DNA from: Stromatinia cepivora
Taxonomy: Eukaryota; Ascomycota; Leotiomycetes; Helotiales; Sclerotiniaceae
DNA length: 64,000 nucleotides
Direction: 5' to 3'
Assembly (NCBI GenBank): GCA_014898415.1
Contig: RCTD01000002.1
Coordinates: 3,100,001-3,164,000 of the forward strand
In this document: piece after piece, positions 24,411 through 38,399 of the stretch
Position numbering within the stretch: position 1 is the stretch's first letter
Layout: the number at the start of each line of letters is the position of its first letter
Program-made: the position numbers and the translations under genes
The notes under the pieces: generated by a model
What the model was told of the DNA's origin: nothing
Databases searched by the model: none
Seen by the model: the letters and a program-made list of their open reading frames with translations, nothing else

Positions 24411-25094
24411 GTACGTTACCTTTTAAGCCAGTTTAATTGGATTTATAATTTTATCGTTCCAAAAACTCATTGATCAATCCTTGTCTACTATTTCAATGTA
24501 TTTATGAATAAGAAAAGAAGTTACCAATTAAGTACTATGAAAGAGTATCTCGAGATGATAAACTTCTTCAGGAGCTGACTTCATGATTACTTTCAGAATG
24601 ATTGAGGTCCATTGCAAATCCACCGACTCCAATGGAAAGATCGGCGTGACAATATCAGGAATATTGACATAATTGTCCATGATTTTTGGAAAGAAGAGCT
24701 CACTTTAGATTACTTAGGGGACTCGCAAAAAGGCCACTAAATGAGTAAAACCATCTTTTGTCCTAATACATACAGAATTTGGCCATGATGAAAATTTAAC
24801 TTCTGAAGTGGGACTTTCCACAGAAATGGCATTTGTAATATCTTCAGAGAACTGAATTTGAGTCATGATGAAGACTGACCAAGAATTCCGATATCAAACC
24901 CGACTCTGTCTTCTTGATCCCACTCAAGAACAGTGTTCCAGTTAAAGTGATGGTTTTATGCATGTGTAAATCCCGAGGCATTTTTGATGATGAGGGTGAT
25001 ACATCTTGGTAAGCAGATAACAATCAATGGATTCTGTTCATCGGTTAAATATTTAATGCTGTCCTATATACATCTGCTAGACTTAGTTGTTCCA
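24411..25094. other. Intergenic after the oxidoreductase gene
   Basis: No gene supported. A short minus-strand reading near 24580-24660 (HADLSIGVGGFAMDLNHSES before a stop) looks protein-like but is isolated among stops. The 5' break point of gypsy copy G1 lies near 25095. Confidence 0.4.
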
Positions 25095-27127
25095 ATTTAT
25101 GATTGCCCCTCCAGCAAGTCTTGCGAAAAACAGCCTAGTGGCTCACGATCCTGAAACTGCAACAGCCACTTCCGATTCTGCTCATCGAAAATTTTGAGAC
25201 GTTATGCACGCTACCATTACTTTGAAAGAACTCGACGATGTGATAGATTTTCGACGAAACGAGTGATACGCAGAAGAAAGAGTATTAGTTGCCTTGACCG
25301 AATTCAAGAGTTCAATAGCTCGAGAGCAACTCGATTGAGTACTGGCCGAAATTGATTCAGAATCTAAAATACCATCTGAATATCGATAATATCATTGAGC
25401 CTTTTTTAAGTATGAATTAAATATTTTATTTTCTAATCGATCTTATAATTATAAAATCATATTGAAAGACGAAGAAAAGAAAACCTTATAATACAGCTTG
25501 CTTTATAAGATGTCCTTAGAATAATTAGAAATCGTTAAAGAATATATTACGGATAATTTCAGCAAAAGTTTCATTGAATCTAATCAAGTCCTTTATATTG
25601 TATTTGTTCTATTTGTTAGGAAACCTAATAATAGTTTAAAGTTTTGTATAAACTTTAGATTATTGAATTTCCTGATATATAAAAATCAGTATCCCTTCCC
25701 TTTGATCGATAAAACGCTTACTCGATTTTCTGGTATTAAGATTTATACCAAGCTCGATATTCGCTAAACTTTCCATTATATAAGAATTGATCTTGCTTCG
25801 AAAGAGTATATTATCTTTCGAATCCGTTACAGGATTATACAGATACAAAATCGTCCCCTTCGGTTTAACAAATAAATTGATAACTTATTAGTATTATATG
25901 AATAATATTCTATTCGATTATTTAAACATCTTTTGTATAATTTATCTTAACGATATTCTGATTTATTCTGAGAATGAAGAAGAATATCAAATTTATATCA
26001 AATTAGTTTTCGAACGATTAGAAGCCGCTGATCTACAAATGAATCTCAAGAAATATGAATTCAATATTAAATATACAAAATATTTAGACTTTATTATCTT
26101 TATTAAAGAAGTAAAAATAGATCCTAAAAAGATTGAAGTAATTGAGAATTGGACCTTTCCAATAATATTAAAAGAGATCCAATTATTCCTCGGTTTTTAT
26201 AATTTCTATGGATGGTTTATCAAGGATTATAGTATAATAGCAAAACCTCTCAATGAATTTACCAAAATAAATGTTAAATTCGTATTCGACGAAATATACC
26301 AAAACACATTCAATATCTTGAAAAACAAGCTCATCTCTGTCACGAATCGTGAACCACAGGAGGTTAATCACGTGATACCTCCTATCTCCCTTGTCAATTG
26401 GTGAGCTGATCGTCTGTGCACATGCGTTACGATTCATACGATTTAGTATGGTAAAATGGTAATCTTAATAACGTATACGCATAACCTTGCAGCTCACGAA
26501 TGGGTATTTGTATATATATATCTAATCGCTCCTTACGAGCCATAATTCTTCAATTGTAGATTCTAAGGAACATAATTGACCCTGTTTATTCAGCTCTACT
26601 ATGGCTTTTGTGCGTCACAATCTCCATCTTGCTCCTACAATACTATAATCATTGATTCTTTTGTATACTTGAAATCAATGTATCAAATGAAATAATTGCT
26701 AATATACTATCTCAATAGTATAGCGAAGATTGATTATCAATTGTTTATTTCTCCAAAACTATAATTGCTATTGAACTGAACTACAAAGTTCACGATAAGG
26801 AAATGCTATCAATCATTCGATCTTTTAATCATTGAAGATTTGAATTCACAAGCTCCTTGTATAAAATCAAGGTTTATACCGATTACAAGGTTCTCAAATA
26901 TTTCAAAACCCTTAACACCTGACAAACTTGTTAAAAAAAATACTAATTGATTATAATTTCATCATTATATATCATTCTAGAAAGGATAATCTTTTCGCTG
27001 ATATATTAACCCATCGGACTAATAAATTGAACCTCCAGAATTACACCAAAAAGAAGAATCATCTCCAGCAGTTTATTAAGGATAATCAAATCGAAACCGA
27101 AATTATGAAAGAAGCTTTATAAAAGCA
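25095..27127 (+). pseudogene. G1 gypsy reverse transcriptase and RNase H remnant
   Basis: Reads with stops and a solo LTR in the middle. Motifs: EIVKEYITDNFSKSFIE, RKPNNSLKFCINFRLLN, then IIYLNDILIYSEN at about 25940-25980. The catalytic YLDD box is here YLND, an Asp-to-Asn change by G-to-A. Next are LKKYEFN, FLGFYNFYGWFIKDYS (gypsy RT thumb) and, beyond the LTR, RNase H-like sequence (HDKEMLSIIRSF-type). The last open piece before G2 (26928-27122) is the RNase H/connection end. Confidence 0.8.
26338..26619 (+). repeat. Solo gypsy LTR inside G1
   Basis: 282 bp, TGTCACGAATCG...GCGTCACA, with a perfect 5-bp duplication ATCTC (26333-26337 and 26620-26624). It interrupts the G1 pol frame and has little RIP damage, so it is comparatively recent. 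Confidence 0.92.
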
Positions 27128-27132
27128 CTATC

Positions 27133-27414
27133 TATTACAAATCGTGAACCACAAAAGGTTAACCATATGATACCTCTTATCTCCCATATCAATTTATAAG
27201 CTGATCATTCGTATATATATATTACGAATCATACGATTTAATATAGTAAAATAGTAACCTTAATAATGTATACGCACAACTTTGCAATCTACAAATGGGT
27301 ATTTGTGTATATATATCTAATCGCTTTTTATGAGTTATAATTCTTCAATTGTAGATTCTAAGGAACATAATTGATCCTGTTTATTCAGCTCTACTATAGC
27401 TTTTGTATATTATA
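27133..27414 (+). repeat. 5' LTR of G2, heavily RIP-mutated
   Basis: Begins TATTACAAATCG where the solo copy has TGTCACGAATCG; transitions only. Confidence 0.88.
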
Positions 27415-28278
27415 TTATCTACAATTCATTTATAAGTATCCGGCCATCTAATGATCTTTCAAATAATATTTCATTTTAATAATACTTTCTTAAATGAACT
27501 TTTACAAATGTTATACCCAAAGGAAGAAGATTTATTCTGATTTAATCGATGAAGATATAAATACTTTTAGAAGTATATCATTATTTTCATAATGTAACGA
27601 ACTTCTTCTTTTGTATGCTCTGAATTTTCGAAAGTATATTTTAAGGAACCTTTTCTTTCTCTTTAATTATTTCAACAATCTTTCAAAGAAAATATGAATA
27701 TAAAATTGAATAATGTTATTATTGAAAAAAAAAAGATTGATAAAGAAAAGATTTTAGTGTATGAAGTTGATACTCCTAATAATTCAATTGCTTTTTCCGA
27801 ATCATTATTATAATTATAAGATCTTTATATAATGGTTATAAATTTGAAAAAGGAGAATCGATAATTGAAAGTTATAGTGATGACGAACTCTGCAATAGTG
27901 CAATTTCCTTTTGAGCTTCAAATGATGCTTACACAGGCATCCAGATCAACAACAGTACCTGAGATTCCTTTTATTCCTTTAATCGAAATTCAAGGACCTT
28001 CATCCAAGTAAACCTGAAGATCCCGAAGTCAGAGAAAGAAAACTTTGATCAAACAATTTGATCACCCGGAGCCTTTCGATGAGTCTCCTTCTTTTTCAGA
28101 AAGTGATAATTTATTTAATAATTAAGGGTCCTTTCATTTAAAAAACCAATCTAACCGGTCAAGATTGCATTCCTGTATTAGTCATAATTCGCAGCAAGAT
28201 GTATATACATCAAAACCTATAAATCTTATTATTAAACTTAACGATGGTATTAAACCTAAAACTAATTTGTAACAATTA

Positions 28279-30464
28279 ACCGATTTCCCTACATCGTGCA
28301 CGACCCCACATCTTGCACGCCCCTTATATTCCTATTACGATCACTTCAAAATTCGATATTAATTATAAATTATAAGATATAAAGCTATAATTCTTTTTGA
28401 ACAATAAAGAGATGTAGTATTATCCTATAGAATTAAAAAACCTTTACATTTTCAATTTCGATGAAATTTTGATACATCGTCTGGTCTTTGAATGCAATAT
28501 CTCTTTTCTTTCTTTTCATTACTGATTTATCAATTTTTATAATATTGTGATCCTTTATAGCTTCTTGGGATATTAGATCTATAATAGGAAAACGTTTTTG
28601 AATCATTTGTATTCTTTTAATAGGAGATATTAATGATTTCCGAATTCTTTTTACTCTCTTTTTAGTATCATGTACAATTTGACGATCAATTTCCTTTTAT
28701 ACTATCTTCTCTTTAATCGCTTTATTCTTCTGTTTCTTTTCAATTTTCTTTTTAGTTTTCTTTTGTTTTTTAGTTTCCTTTTTCTGTTCAATAGCTAATG
28801 CTTTCATCGATTGATAGGTTCTAATTCTTTCGATTTGTGAAGGGGAATATAAAAAAGCATTTCTGCTTTCTTTCTTTATTAGGTTTAAATGTTTAGAACG
28901 GATTCTTTTCTTTTTTTCGATCTTCAAAGTTTCTTTTAAACCTTTTGTTTTATACAATTGGATATTAGTATTAGCTATATATATAAATGTGGCTTTAAAA
29001 AGCTTCTGAGTGATATCGGGATCCTGTTTGAGGCGAAATTCTAATTTGAAGTGACGAAGAGTTTTAGTTGTATATGGCGTCTTTATTTTATTCCCTGTAA
29101 ATTGTATCGATGTAAATGGCATAGGGGCTTGTTCTGGTTCGATACTGCGAATAGTAATGTTTTTATTTATAGAATAAATGCTGGCTTTTTCGAAAGATTT
29201 CAGGATATTATAAGTAATAGCAGATTGAGCCTAAGCAACCTTAAATATTATCCAAAAGTTATATTTCGATATTCCAACGATACCTTTGCTTTTGTGCATT
29301 AGATTATTGAATTCTATACTATAATTCGTCGAAAAGGGAAGGAAATAGTCTACATCAAAAGGTTGGAATCGATATATAGAATGGGGGGGGAGAATCAATA
29401 AAATGATCTTCAATTCGTTGTATTTCGATATAAATTCCATATTCACATAACTAGAATGATCATCTACAATCAATAGATGATATCCTTTCTTTACTTTTGA
29501 ATGAGTATAGCGTTGAAAGACTTTATTAAGCTAGATGAGGCCGAATGTATTCGATAACCATCCATTACTTGAAGCTCCGAAATAAATCTGATTCTTTATT
29601 TCTATTTCATCAATTCATATATTCTATAGATCTTTAAATTCTCCTTTATAAATTAAAGTAAATAAAATAACTGTATTATTGATATATATATATACTAAAA
29701 GGGTGATAAACTTTCTCAATCTATTCTATTTAGTTTTTATAGTTCTATTATGATTATATACACTAATATTTATTATCTTTTTCATAATCCTTCCTAGATC
29801 AATTATAAAGTCTTTCTCGTCCTAATTGTATATATTCTTGGATAATATATTATATTTTGTAATTACTTTTATCAATTAAATGAAAAAAAGAGGGATATTA
29901 GTATAACTCTTTTAAATAATAAAATTCAACAATAATACAAAATAATTCAAATTAGATCATAAAAATGCTCAAATACAGTAATATTATCAGTTTTCATATG
30001 CAAATTATCAATATATCGGAGATATCGACTTTGAAGATATGTTTTATGTTTTTTCACGAAATTTGCTGTTCAATTCTTTCCTAGAAAACAGTCTATAATC
30101 TCTTCCGCAAGGTTTTTGATTATACGGTTTGTAGAGAGTATAGATCTTTATATCAATTTGTTAATTTGATCAATTAAAGTCTCTTTTTGCTTTTTTGAAA
30201 AAGATTGATGAGTTTTAGTATATATAATACTACAGAAGGTGATTTTGCCTTTATAACGCTGAAAAAGCATTGAACGATTGATTTTGAAGAAATTTGCTAT
30301 TTGAGTATATTTAGGGTGTTCTTCCCCTTTAATTTGAGCTAATGCAAATTCCATATAGATCTCTGAAGGTATATCGTCGCTATATCCATCCATAATGGTT
30401 GATATTTTATAAAATTAAAAGTGCGTGCAAGATGTGGGGTCGTGCATGATGTAGGGAAATCGGT
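28279..30464 (-). mobile_element. Fot1/pogo-like DNA transposon, 2186 bp, inside G2
   Basis: 42-bp inverted ends (28279-28320 and 30423-30464) start ACCGATTTCCCTACATC and differ at one G/A site. TA borders both sides (28277-28278, 30465-30466). Length, TA target and a minus-strand pogo-type transposase agree. The nearly identical ends against a stop-ridden ORF fit RIP acting mostly at CpA sites inside an AT-rich body. Confidence 0.9.
28469..30393 (-). pseudogene. Pogo/Fot1-type transposase (HTH plus DDE), inactivated
   Basis: Starts at ATG 30393 with MDGYSDDIPSEIYMEFAL, followed by a psq/HTH-type DNA-binding stretch (KYTQIANFFKINRSMLFQRY). After several stops come FGASSNGWLSNTFGL, then LIVDDHSSYVNMEF (the DGHxSH block with second catalytic Asp) and LLILPPHSIYRFQPFDV (the LPPHxTHxLQPLDV signature, partly mutated). 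The C-terminal part (29122-28697) is Lys-rich, as usual in this family. A further remnant reads to about 28469. Interrupted by many TAA/TAG codons; not functional. Confidence 0.85.
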
Positions 30465-33400
30465 TATTGGTTATAAAACAATTCGAACTGTATACTATAT
30501 CATTTAAGAGTGAAACGCAATACTGTATATATATAATCGATCAAATCGAATCGGAAGTACAAATATATTGTTATACTCTTTATGTATGAGTGCCCCGATT
30601 CACGGTATTCGAATTGATCGAATAGTTTGCAGTGATCTATCGGAATCCGGCCGAAATCAATGATACTTGCTTTCAATACGAGATATGGGTTATACTTAAT
30701 ACAATTCGATATAACAATTTCCTAGAATAGTATAAAAAGTTTAGATTATTTACTACTTAAATGGAGATTACCGATGATAAGGTTCTATTCAAGGATCTCG
30801 AATGGAAGATTTCCGATTTTCTTTTACAAACAGTAGCAATATTTATTAAGGATTGTAAGATTACAGAAGAATTTGTAAATATATTTATTAGAATAAATCA
30901 AAACGAAATTTCATTACAAAAACGAAATTGATACTATATTGGTTGAAAAACCCTTGTAGTTACTTGCAAACTAACAATTACTACGAATTCTTTACAACCC
31001 TTTTAGAATTCTAACAATTCCAATTTTGGAACCTCTATATTCCCGAAACCGTTTCCACCCCGGAATATCCCTTCCGGATACATTAGTTCTATTACATCCA
31101 ATAACTATTCGAACTTCAAATACTTATTGCTTTTTTCTTCTTCTAAAGCAGTATATACATCGACGCCTTGTATCGATAATTTTAATAAGATCGAGATAGT
31201 ATAAAAAGAAATAAAAGAATTCGAAGAATATCGGAATACCGAAAAAGATTTCAGTTCAGAAGTTACAATTGAAGTTATGCAGAATATCTATTTAGAAAAA
31301 GAAAAGCATTTAAAATTAAACGTTTAAACTTCATTTCTATTTTAAGTGTTATATAGGATATAAGATTTTTTAATCTAATCAAACTTATGGGAAAAAAAGT
31401 ATTCATTCTTTTTTACAATCTTTCGAAAAATGATTATACTTATCAATCAAAAGTATTTATTGATTTTGAAGTAAATAGATTCGTTTTTATTAATACCACA
31501 TTCTTTACTTGTTTATTTCCTATATTTAAACTAAAAATTATATTGTTTAAAGTTTCAATTGAAGTTAAAGAATATAATAATATGTAAGGCTATATCATTA
31601 CCTATTTTATATTTCTTAATTTAATGATTGATAATCGTAAACAATTTTTTATCCCTTTCTTTATTATTGAATTAAAGAATTATAATATTATTTTAAATAG
31701 ACTTTAATTATCAAAAACTCGAGTAAAACTCGATTATTTTAATCAATATCTTGAATGATCTAAAAAGAGATTCTGTATCATCTCCTATTCGAATAATCTC
31801 CTTATTATCTAATCATCCTTTTGCAAACAAAAAATCAATCGATTAATCCAATAAAATACTAATCGACAAAATGATCAGTTCAAAGAATATTAGAATCGAA
31901 AAGATTCATAATTAAATAAATCAATTGCAATTAATGATATACAATAAGAATTTTCAAATATAAATATAATATAAATTCTTATTGAAAAAAAAAATCCCGA
32001 TTTCTTTCAAATTCAATCCACCTTTTTTTCAACCAACTATACCATTACTGTAGATCTACGAATGCCTCCTTTGTATATCGCCCGAAATCCTTAATCTATA
32101 TATATTCAAATCTAATAAATTCTAATTAGAATATAAGAAAGATAAACAAATTGAACTCTTTATTATTATTTTAAAAAAACTCGATAATGTAATAGATTTT
32201 CAATAAAACAAATGATATATAAAAGAAAGAGTATTAATTGCCCTAATCGAATTCAAGAATACAAAAGTTCAAAGAAAATTTAATTGAGTATTGATCAAAA
32301 TCGATTCAGAATTTGAAATATTATTTGAATATCAATAATATTATCGAACCTTTTCTAAGTATAAATCAAACATTTTGCTTTTTAACCAATTTTATAATTA
32401 TAAAATCATATTGAAAAACAAAGGAAAACAAATTTTATGCTATAATTCATTTTATAAGATATTTTTAGAATAATTGAAAATCGTTAAAGAATATATTATA
32501 AATAATTTTAGCAAAAGTTTTATTGAATTTAATCAAATTCCTTATATTGTATCCGTTCTATTTATCAAAAAACCTAATAATAATTTGAAATTCTATATAA
32601 ATTTTAGATTATTGAATTCTTTGATGTATAAAGATCGGTATCCCCTTTTTTTAATCAATGAAATACTTTTTTAGCTTTCCGGTGTTAAAATCTTTATTAA
32701 ATTTGATATTCGTTAAGCTTTTTATTATATAAAAATAAATCCTATTTCAAAAGAGTATATTACCTTTCAAATCCGATATAGATTATATAAATATAAGATT
32801 GTATTATTTGGATTAATGAATAGTCCCGTAATTTATTAGTATTATATAAATAATATTCTATTCGATTACTTAAACATCTTTTGTATAATATATTTCAATA
32901 ATATTCTAATCTATTCCGAAAATAAAAAAGAGTATCAAATTTATATTAAATTAATTTTTGAATGATTAAAAGCTATTGATTTATAAACAGATCTCAAGAA
33001 ATACAAATTCAATATTATATATACCAAATACTTAGGCTTTATTATTTCTACTAAAAGAATAGAAATGGATCCTAAAAAGATTAAGGTAATTGAGAATTAG
33101 ACCTTTCCGATAATAGTGAAAGGGATCCAATTATTCCTTGATTTTTGTAACTTTTATTAACAATTCATTAGGGATTACAGTATAATAACGAAACCTTTCA
33201 ACGAACTTATTAAAGCAAACGTTAAATTCGTATTCGATAAAGTATACCAAAACGTATTCAATATCTTAAAGAAAAAGTTTATCTCCGTTTTACTTCTACA
33301 ATATTATAATCATCGATTCCCCTATATACTCGAAATAAATATATTTAATAGAGTAATTGCTAATATATTATTATAATAGTATAACAAAGATTAATTTCTT

Positions 33401-35997
33401 ATAATTTATTTCTCCAAAACTATAATTATTGCTGAATTGAATTACAAAATTTATAACAAGGAAATATTATCAATTATTCAATCTTTTAACTATTGGAAAA
33501 CGGAATTCACCGGTTTATTATATAAAATCAAGATTTATACTGATTATAAGGCCCTCGAATATTTCATGATTATTAAAATTCTCAATACCCAACAAATTCG
33601 CTGAATAGAAGTTCTAATCGATTATAACTTCATCATTATATATTGTCCTGGAAAAGATAATTCTTTTATCGATATTTTAACTTATCAAATTAACAAATTG
33701 GATCTTCAGAATTATATCAAGAAAAAGAATCGTTTTCAGCAATTTATTAAAGATAATCAAATTGATATCGAAATCATAAAAAAAGCTTTATAAAAGCATT
33801 ATTTAGATAAAACAATAATTATTAATATCGATTTGAATAAAATCGCTTTTCGATTCGATCTAATTAATTATATTATTGAAGCAAATAAAACTATAGATAG
33901 TTTATTAATATTCAAAATGTAAGTTACCCAAGGTTACAAATATATATCATTTCAAAATAATCTTTTACTTTACAATAATTATCTGATAATGCTTAATGTC
34001 GATAATTTTCGAATTTATTTGATTTGTAAAACCTATAATTCTATTTCCATTATTTATTTTGATATAAACAAAATCTATCTTTTATTATCTCAACAATATT
34101 ATTAATTCAGAATATATGATATTATAATCAGATATATATACAATTATTATATCTACAAATACAGCTCTGTTCTATATAATTATACTCCCGGTTTATTGTA
34201 TCCACTTCCAATTTCTAATCGAATATAACAATATATTATTATGGATTACTGCAGTTTTAATAAGAATAAATACAGATATAATAACATTTTAATCATTATT
34301 AATTGATTAATGAAGCAAGCTATCTCTATACCTTATCATAAATCAATCGATACTCAAATTCAAATACAATTATATCTTTATTATATATATCGATATTATA
34401 ATCCCTTTAATATTATAATATCAAATCATGGCCCTTAATTCATATTACAATTCTAAAAGGAATTCAGCCAAATCCTAAGAATCGATCTCAAACTATTCAT
34501 TACTCATTATCCCCAAATCGATAATCAAATTGAGATCTATAATTAATATCTTTAGCAATGGTTAAGACTATTTGTTAACTATTATCAAAACGATTGATCA
34601 GAATTCCTATCTATAATGAATTATACACAATTTACTCTTCCATACAATTCCTTAGGAGGGTTTACATCCTACAAAACTTTATACAGGCATATATCGAAAT
34701 ATGTATAGAAATGAAAAGAAGATGCTAGTAAGCCAATAAACGATATAAATATGTGTAATATTTATATATATACAGAACATAATAAATTACCTTTCGTATA
34801 AACAAAAGAAGGTTTATTGTATATCCAAACTAAAATATCGAAATCCATGAATATTCATCGACGTAAAATCGATTTCGATATCGGAGATTATATATAATTC
34901 AATATAAAAAGTTATTTTACCTAAAGATCATCTAAAAAACTGGACTTTCTAATTCAAAAAAGATTCAAGATTATTGGTCAATCTGGAAGCTCTTTTAAAC
35001 TCGAACTCCCGATTATAATGAAAATTCATTCTGTTTTCCCTTCAAATCGATTATACAAGGTATATAACAATCCTCTTTTTGATCAAATACTCGAATCACT
35101 TTTGTTTATTAATATAATTAATGATTCGGAATGGGAAATGAAGAAGGTTCTAACAATAAAGAAAATACGAAAAACCCTATTATACAGAGTTTCGTGATTT
35201 AATAACAATATCGATTTTACCTGGTATTTTATTTCCGATTTTAAAACATCACTATACCTTTTGCACAATTTTCATTTGACCAATCCAATATTGCCTGGTC
35301 CTCCTAATCAATTAATTGATTAAATAAAACTCTATAAGAGCGGAAAGGATAATTATAATCATATAAATAACGATTCATTTATAAAACTAAGGGAAAGAAA
35401 AGTGTTCTTCAATATAGCAGATTAAATGTTATAATTTTATAATGGTATATATGTATACAATCGTAAAAGGATCGAAAATCTATACAAATTCGAAGGAATT
35501 TGATTGTATATGTATATGGCCCGAGTTTTATACAATAGACAAACTGTTATTATTAAGATAATATAAAGGCAATATATTTCAAAAAACTTATGTTTATAAT
35601 TATTTCAAAAATTATACAAAAAAAAGCTTGAATATGGTAAAAACAAAATGTAACATCACCCCTATCGATTTTGTTCAATTTAGTTGATTTGATCAATTTA
35701 ATCAATTAATTTAATCGATTTCGGAATTAACTATATTAACCATTTATCATTATTATACTATAATTCAACCTCCTTCCCTTTTTTATTGAAACTTTTTCCT
35801 TTCAAAGATTCCCCAAATCAAGGAGAATACAAATCAATATTAATTTAACCAATTGATAAACGATTTGATCGATTTAGTTAATTTAATCTAATTGATTTAA
35901 AGTTTATAAATCTTCACAAAACCTGGTTTCCAATGAAATAACAATGAAATAAAGGAATGAAATGTTCGAGGACGAGCTTTTCCGAAGAGAAGGGTAA

Positions 35998-36279
35998 TAT
36001 CACAAATCATAAATTATAGGAGGTTAACTATATGATATCTCTTATCTTCTATATCAATTTATAAATTGATTATCTGTGTGTATACATTACAAATCATACA
36101 ATTTAATATAATAAAATAGTAATTTTAATAATGTATACGCACAACCCTGCAGCTTACAAATGGGTATTTATATATATATATCTAGTTACTCCTTACGAGT
36201 CATAATTCTTCAATTGTAGATTCTAAGGAACATAATTGACCCTGTTTATTCAGCTCTACTACGGCTCTTGTGCGTCACA
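35998..36279 (+). repeat. 3' LTR of G2
   Basis: Begins TATCACAAATCA and ends GCGTCACA. Preceded by the purine tract GAAGAGAAGGGTAA. Confidence 0.88.
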
Positions 36280-36284
36280 CTATC

Positions 36285-38193
36285 CAAATGAAACGATGAT
36301 TATCAGTATCGATTTGAGCACAATCACTCCTCGATTCGATCTAATAAACCGTATCATTGTAGCAAACAAATCTAATAATAGTTTACTAATATTAAAATTA
36401 CAAATCATTAAAGATCAAAAATATACATCACCCCAAAATGATCTTTTACTCTACAATAACCACTTGATGATACCGAATATCGATAATCTACAAATCTACT
36501 TGATTTGTAAAACCTATAATTCTGTTTCCACTATTCACTCTGATATAAGCAAAACTTATCTTTTATTATCTCAATAATATTATTAGCCTAGAATATACGA
36601 TACTATAATTATATATATACGTAATTGCTATTCTTGCAAATACAATTCCGTTTTATATAATTATACCCCTAATTTATTGCATTCACTTTCTATTTTTAAT
36701 CGAGTTTGGTAATATATTATTATAGATTATTGTAGTTTCAATAAGGATAAATACAGATACGATAATATCCTAATCATCATTGATCGATTGACGAAATAAG
36801 CAATTTCTATTCCTTGTTACAAATCGATCGATATTCGAACTCAAGTTAAACTTTATCTTTACTATATATATCAATATTATAATCCTCTTGAGATTATAAT
36901 ATCAAATCACGGCCCTCAATTCATATCCCAATTCTAAAAAGAATTCTGTCAAATACTGTGAGAAAGTTGGGATATCAAGGCCTAACACGTAGCTAGTTCG
37001 TAGTCATATGGTCACATGACTCTTCGTAGTTAGATATAAGAGAGGGCTCTGCTCCCCTCTCCTTGAAAGAAATCAATCGTTTTCCACTAGTCTTTTTGTA
37101 CCCCATTTGTGCACAACCCAAACCATTGTCTAAACCTACTAGTTTTACTACTTGAAGCCTCTACAATGTAATCTGATCAGTTCCAATTCCCATTTCCCCT
37201 CGCAGCGTGCTATCGGGACGCACGTATCTCGACCTACCTCTTTCACAATACTAGGAACCGACCTCAAGTATTCAATTACTCACCACCCTCAAATTAACGG
37301 GTAGACTGAAATCTACAATCAATACCTTCAGCAACGATTGAAGCTGTTTATTAGTTATTATCAAAATGATTGGTCAGAATTCTTACCTATAATGGATTAC
37401 GCACAACTTACCCTTCTATACGATTCCCTAGAAGGTTTTATTCCATACGAGACCCTTTACGGGTATGCTCTAAAGCGTGTGTGGGGGTGGAAGGAGGATG
37501 TTAATTCATCTATCAATGATGTGAATATTCAGGATGCCTGTATATATACCGAACGCAACAAGCTAGCTTTAGCGCGAGCGAAAGAAGCCATATTGTATGC
37601 TCAAGATAAGATGTCGAAGTCTACAAATGTTTATTACCATGAAGTTGATTTCGATATCGGAGATTATGTATGGCTCAATGTGAAAAATTACTCTATTCAA
37701 TGCCCCTTTAAGAAGTTGGACTTTCCAATTCAGGGAAGGTTCAAGATTATTGGACGCTCTGGTAGTTCTTTCAAATTCGATCTTCCAATGACGATGAAGA
37801 TCCACTCTGTATTCCCCCCAGATAGATTCCGCAAGGTATATGACGATCCTTTCCCTGGTCAAATCCTCGAATCACCACCATTTATTAATATAACTGATAA
37901 TTCCGAATAGGAAGTGAAGAAAGTCTTAGCAATTAGGAAAACACGAAAAACCCTTTCATATCGCGTTTCCTAGTTCAATGTCGATACCAATCTATCCTGC
38001 TTCCCATCTTAAAACATCACTATACCTTTTGTGTGAGTTCCATTTGGCAAATCCGATACAACCCGGTCCTCCCAATCGGTTACTTGATTGGATAAAGCTA
38101 TACGAAAGCGGCGAGGACGACTATGATTGCATGGGCGACGATTCGCCTATGAAACCAAAAGAAAGAAAAGAGTTTTTCGCGTCATCAGACTAG
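36285..38193 (+). pseudogene. G1 integrase and chromodomain-like tail, broken
   Basis: Continues the G1 frame after G2. 36285-36952 and 37252 onward flank a foreign solo LTR. Integrase reads THHPQINGQTEIYNQYLQQR and then an intact stretch 37338-37910 with YDSLEGFIPYETLYGY, a GPY/F-type end (FKIIGRSGSSFKFDLP, VFPPDRFRKVY). After TAG at 37908-37910, EVKKVLAIRKTRKTLSYRV and a frameshifted YPASHLKTSLYLLCEFHL make a chromodomain-like module. A small deletion relative to G2 shifts the frame near 38000. This is the least RIP-damaged gypsy piece. Confidence 0.8.
36957..37247 (+). repeat. Solo LTR of a different retroelement family
   Basis: 291 bp, TGTGAGAAAG...CTTTCACA, flanked by ATAC on both sides (36953-36956 and 37248-37251). 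It splits the G1 integrase frame. It is much more GC-rich than its surroundings and contains GTCACATGAC. No matching internal region in the window. Confidence 0.8.
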
Positions 38194-38399
38194 GTGTTGC
38201 GATTTCTGAGGTGAAGTACGCATGATCACAAGATGACCAAAATCCCATACTAAAATGGGGTAATTCGTTCGCATTTGTACACGGTCAGCACTCCACCAAC
38301 AAATTAGCTGCGACATAACGACGACGACGAGGTCATAAATGTTCATATCTGTACTGACTAAAATGAGGAAATATGTATTGGAAATACTGTGAAAGCCTT

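Larger units (their letters stand above)
27650..35425 (+). pseudogene. G2 gypsy gag-pol with chromodomain-like tail, interrupted by Fot1-like element
   Basis: Gag-like reading surrounds the transposon (27650-28260 and 30720-31320). Protease is at about 31387-31590: KVFIDFEVNRFVFINT occupies the place of the retroviral-type active site and its DS/TG is mutated. Reverse transcriptase runs about 32474-33290 with the YxDD box changed to YFNN. RNase H is at 33400-33800. Integrase (about 33840-35100) ends in the GPY/F-like region (VFPSNRLYKVYNN-type). A chromodomain-like tail (about 35118-35420) shows TWY and NFHLTNPI. Stops are frequent in all frames, so no protein is made. Confidence 0.78.
27133..36279 (+). 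mobile_element. Full-length Ty3/gypsy element G2 nested in G1
   Basis: Bounded by 282-bp LTRs at 27133-27414 and 35998-36279 and by a perfect 5-bp duplication CTATC (27128-27132, 36280-36284). Without the Fot1-like insertion (2186 bp) it is about 6.96 kb, normal for a chromovirus. It is far more AT-mutated than G1 although it must be younger than G1. Confidence 0.9.

Noticed and set aside
24427..24431. GCCAG as the missing 5' target duplication of G1
   Set aside because: It matches the five bases after the G1 3' LTR, but no LTR or gypsy sequence follows it; a 5-mer match is expected by chance.
27415..27419. TTATC after 27414 as a decayed target duplication, making 27133-27414 a solo LTR
   Set aside because: The exact duplication CTATC is found after 36279, so 27133-27414 is the 5' LTR of full-length G2 and TTATC is its internal start.
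36957..37247. Five-base target duplication AATAC/ATACT for the foreign solo LTR
   Set aside because: Only ATAC (4 bp) is consistent with TG...CA termini on both sides.
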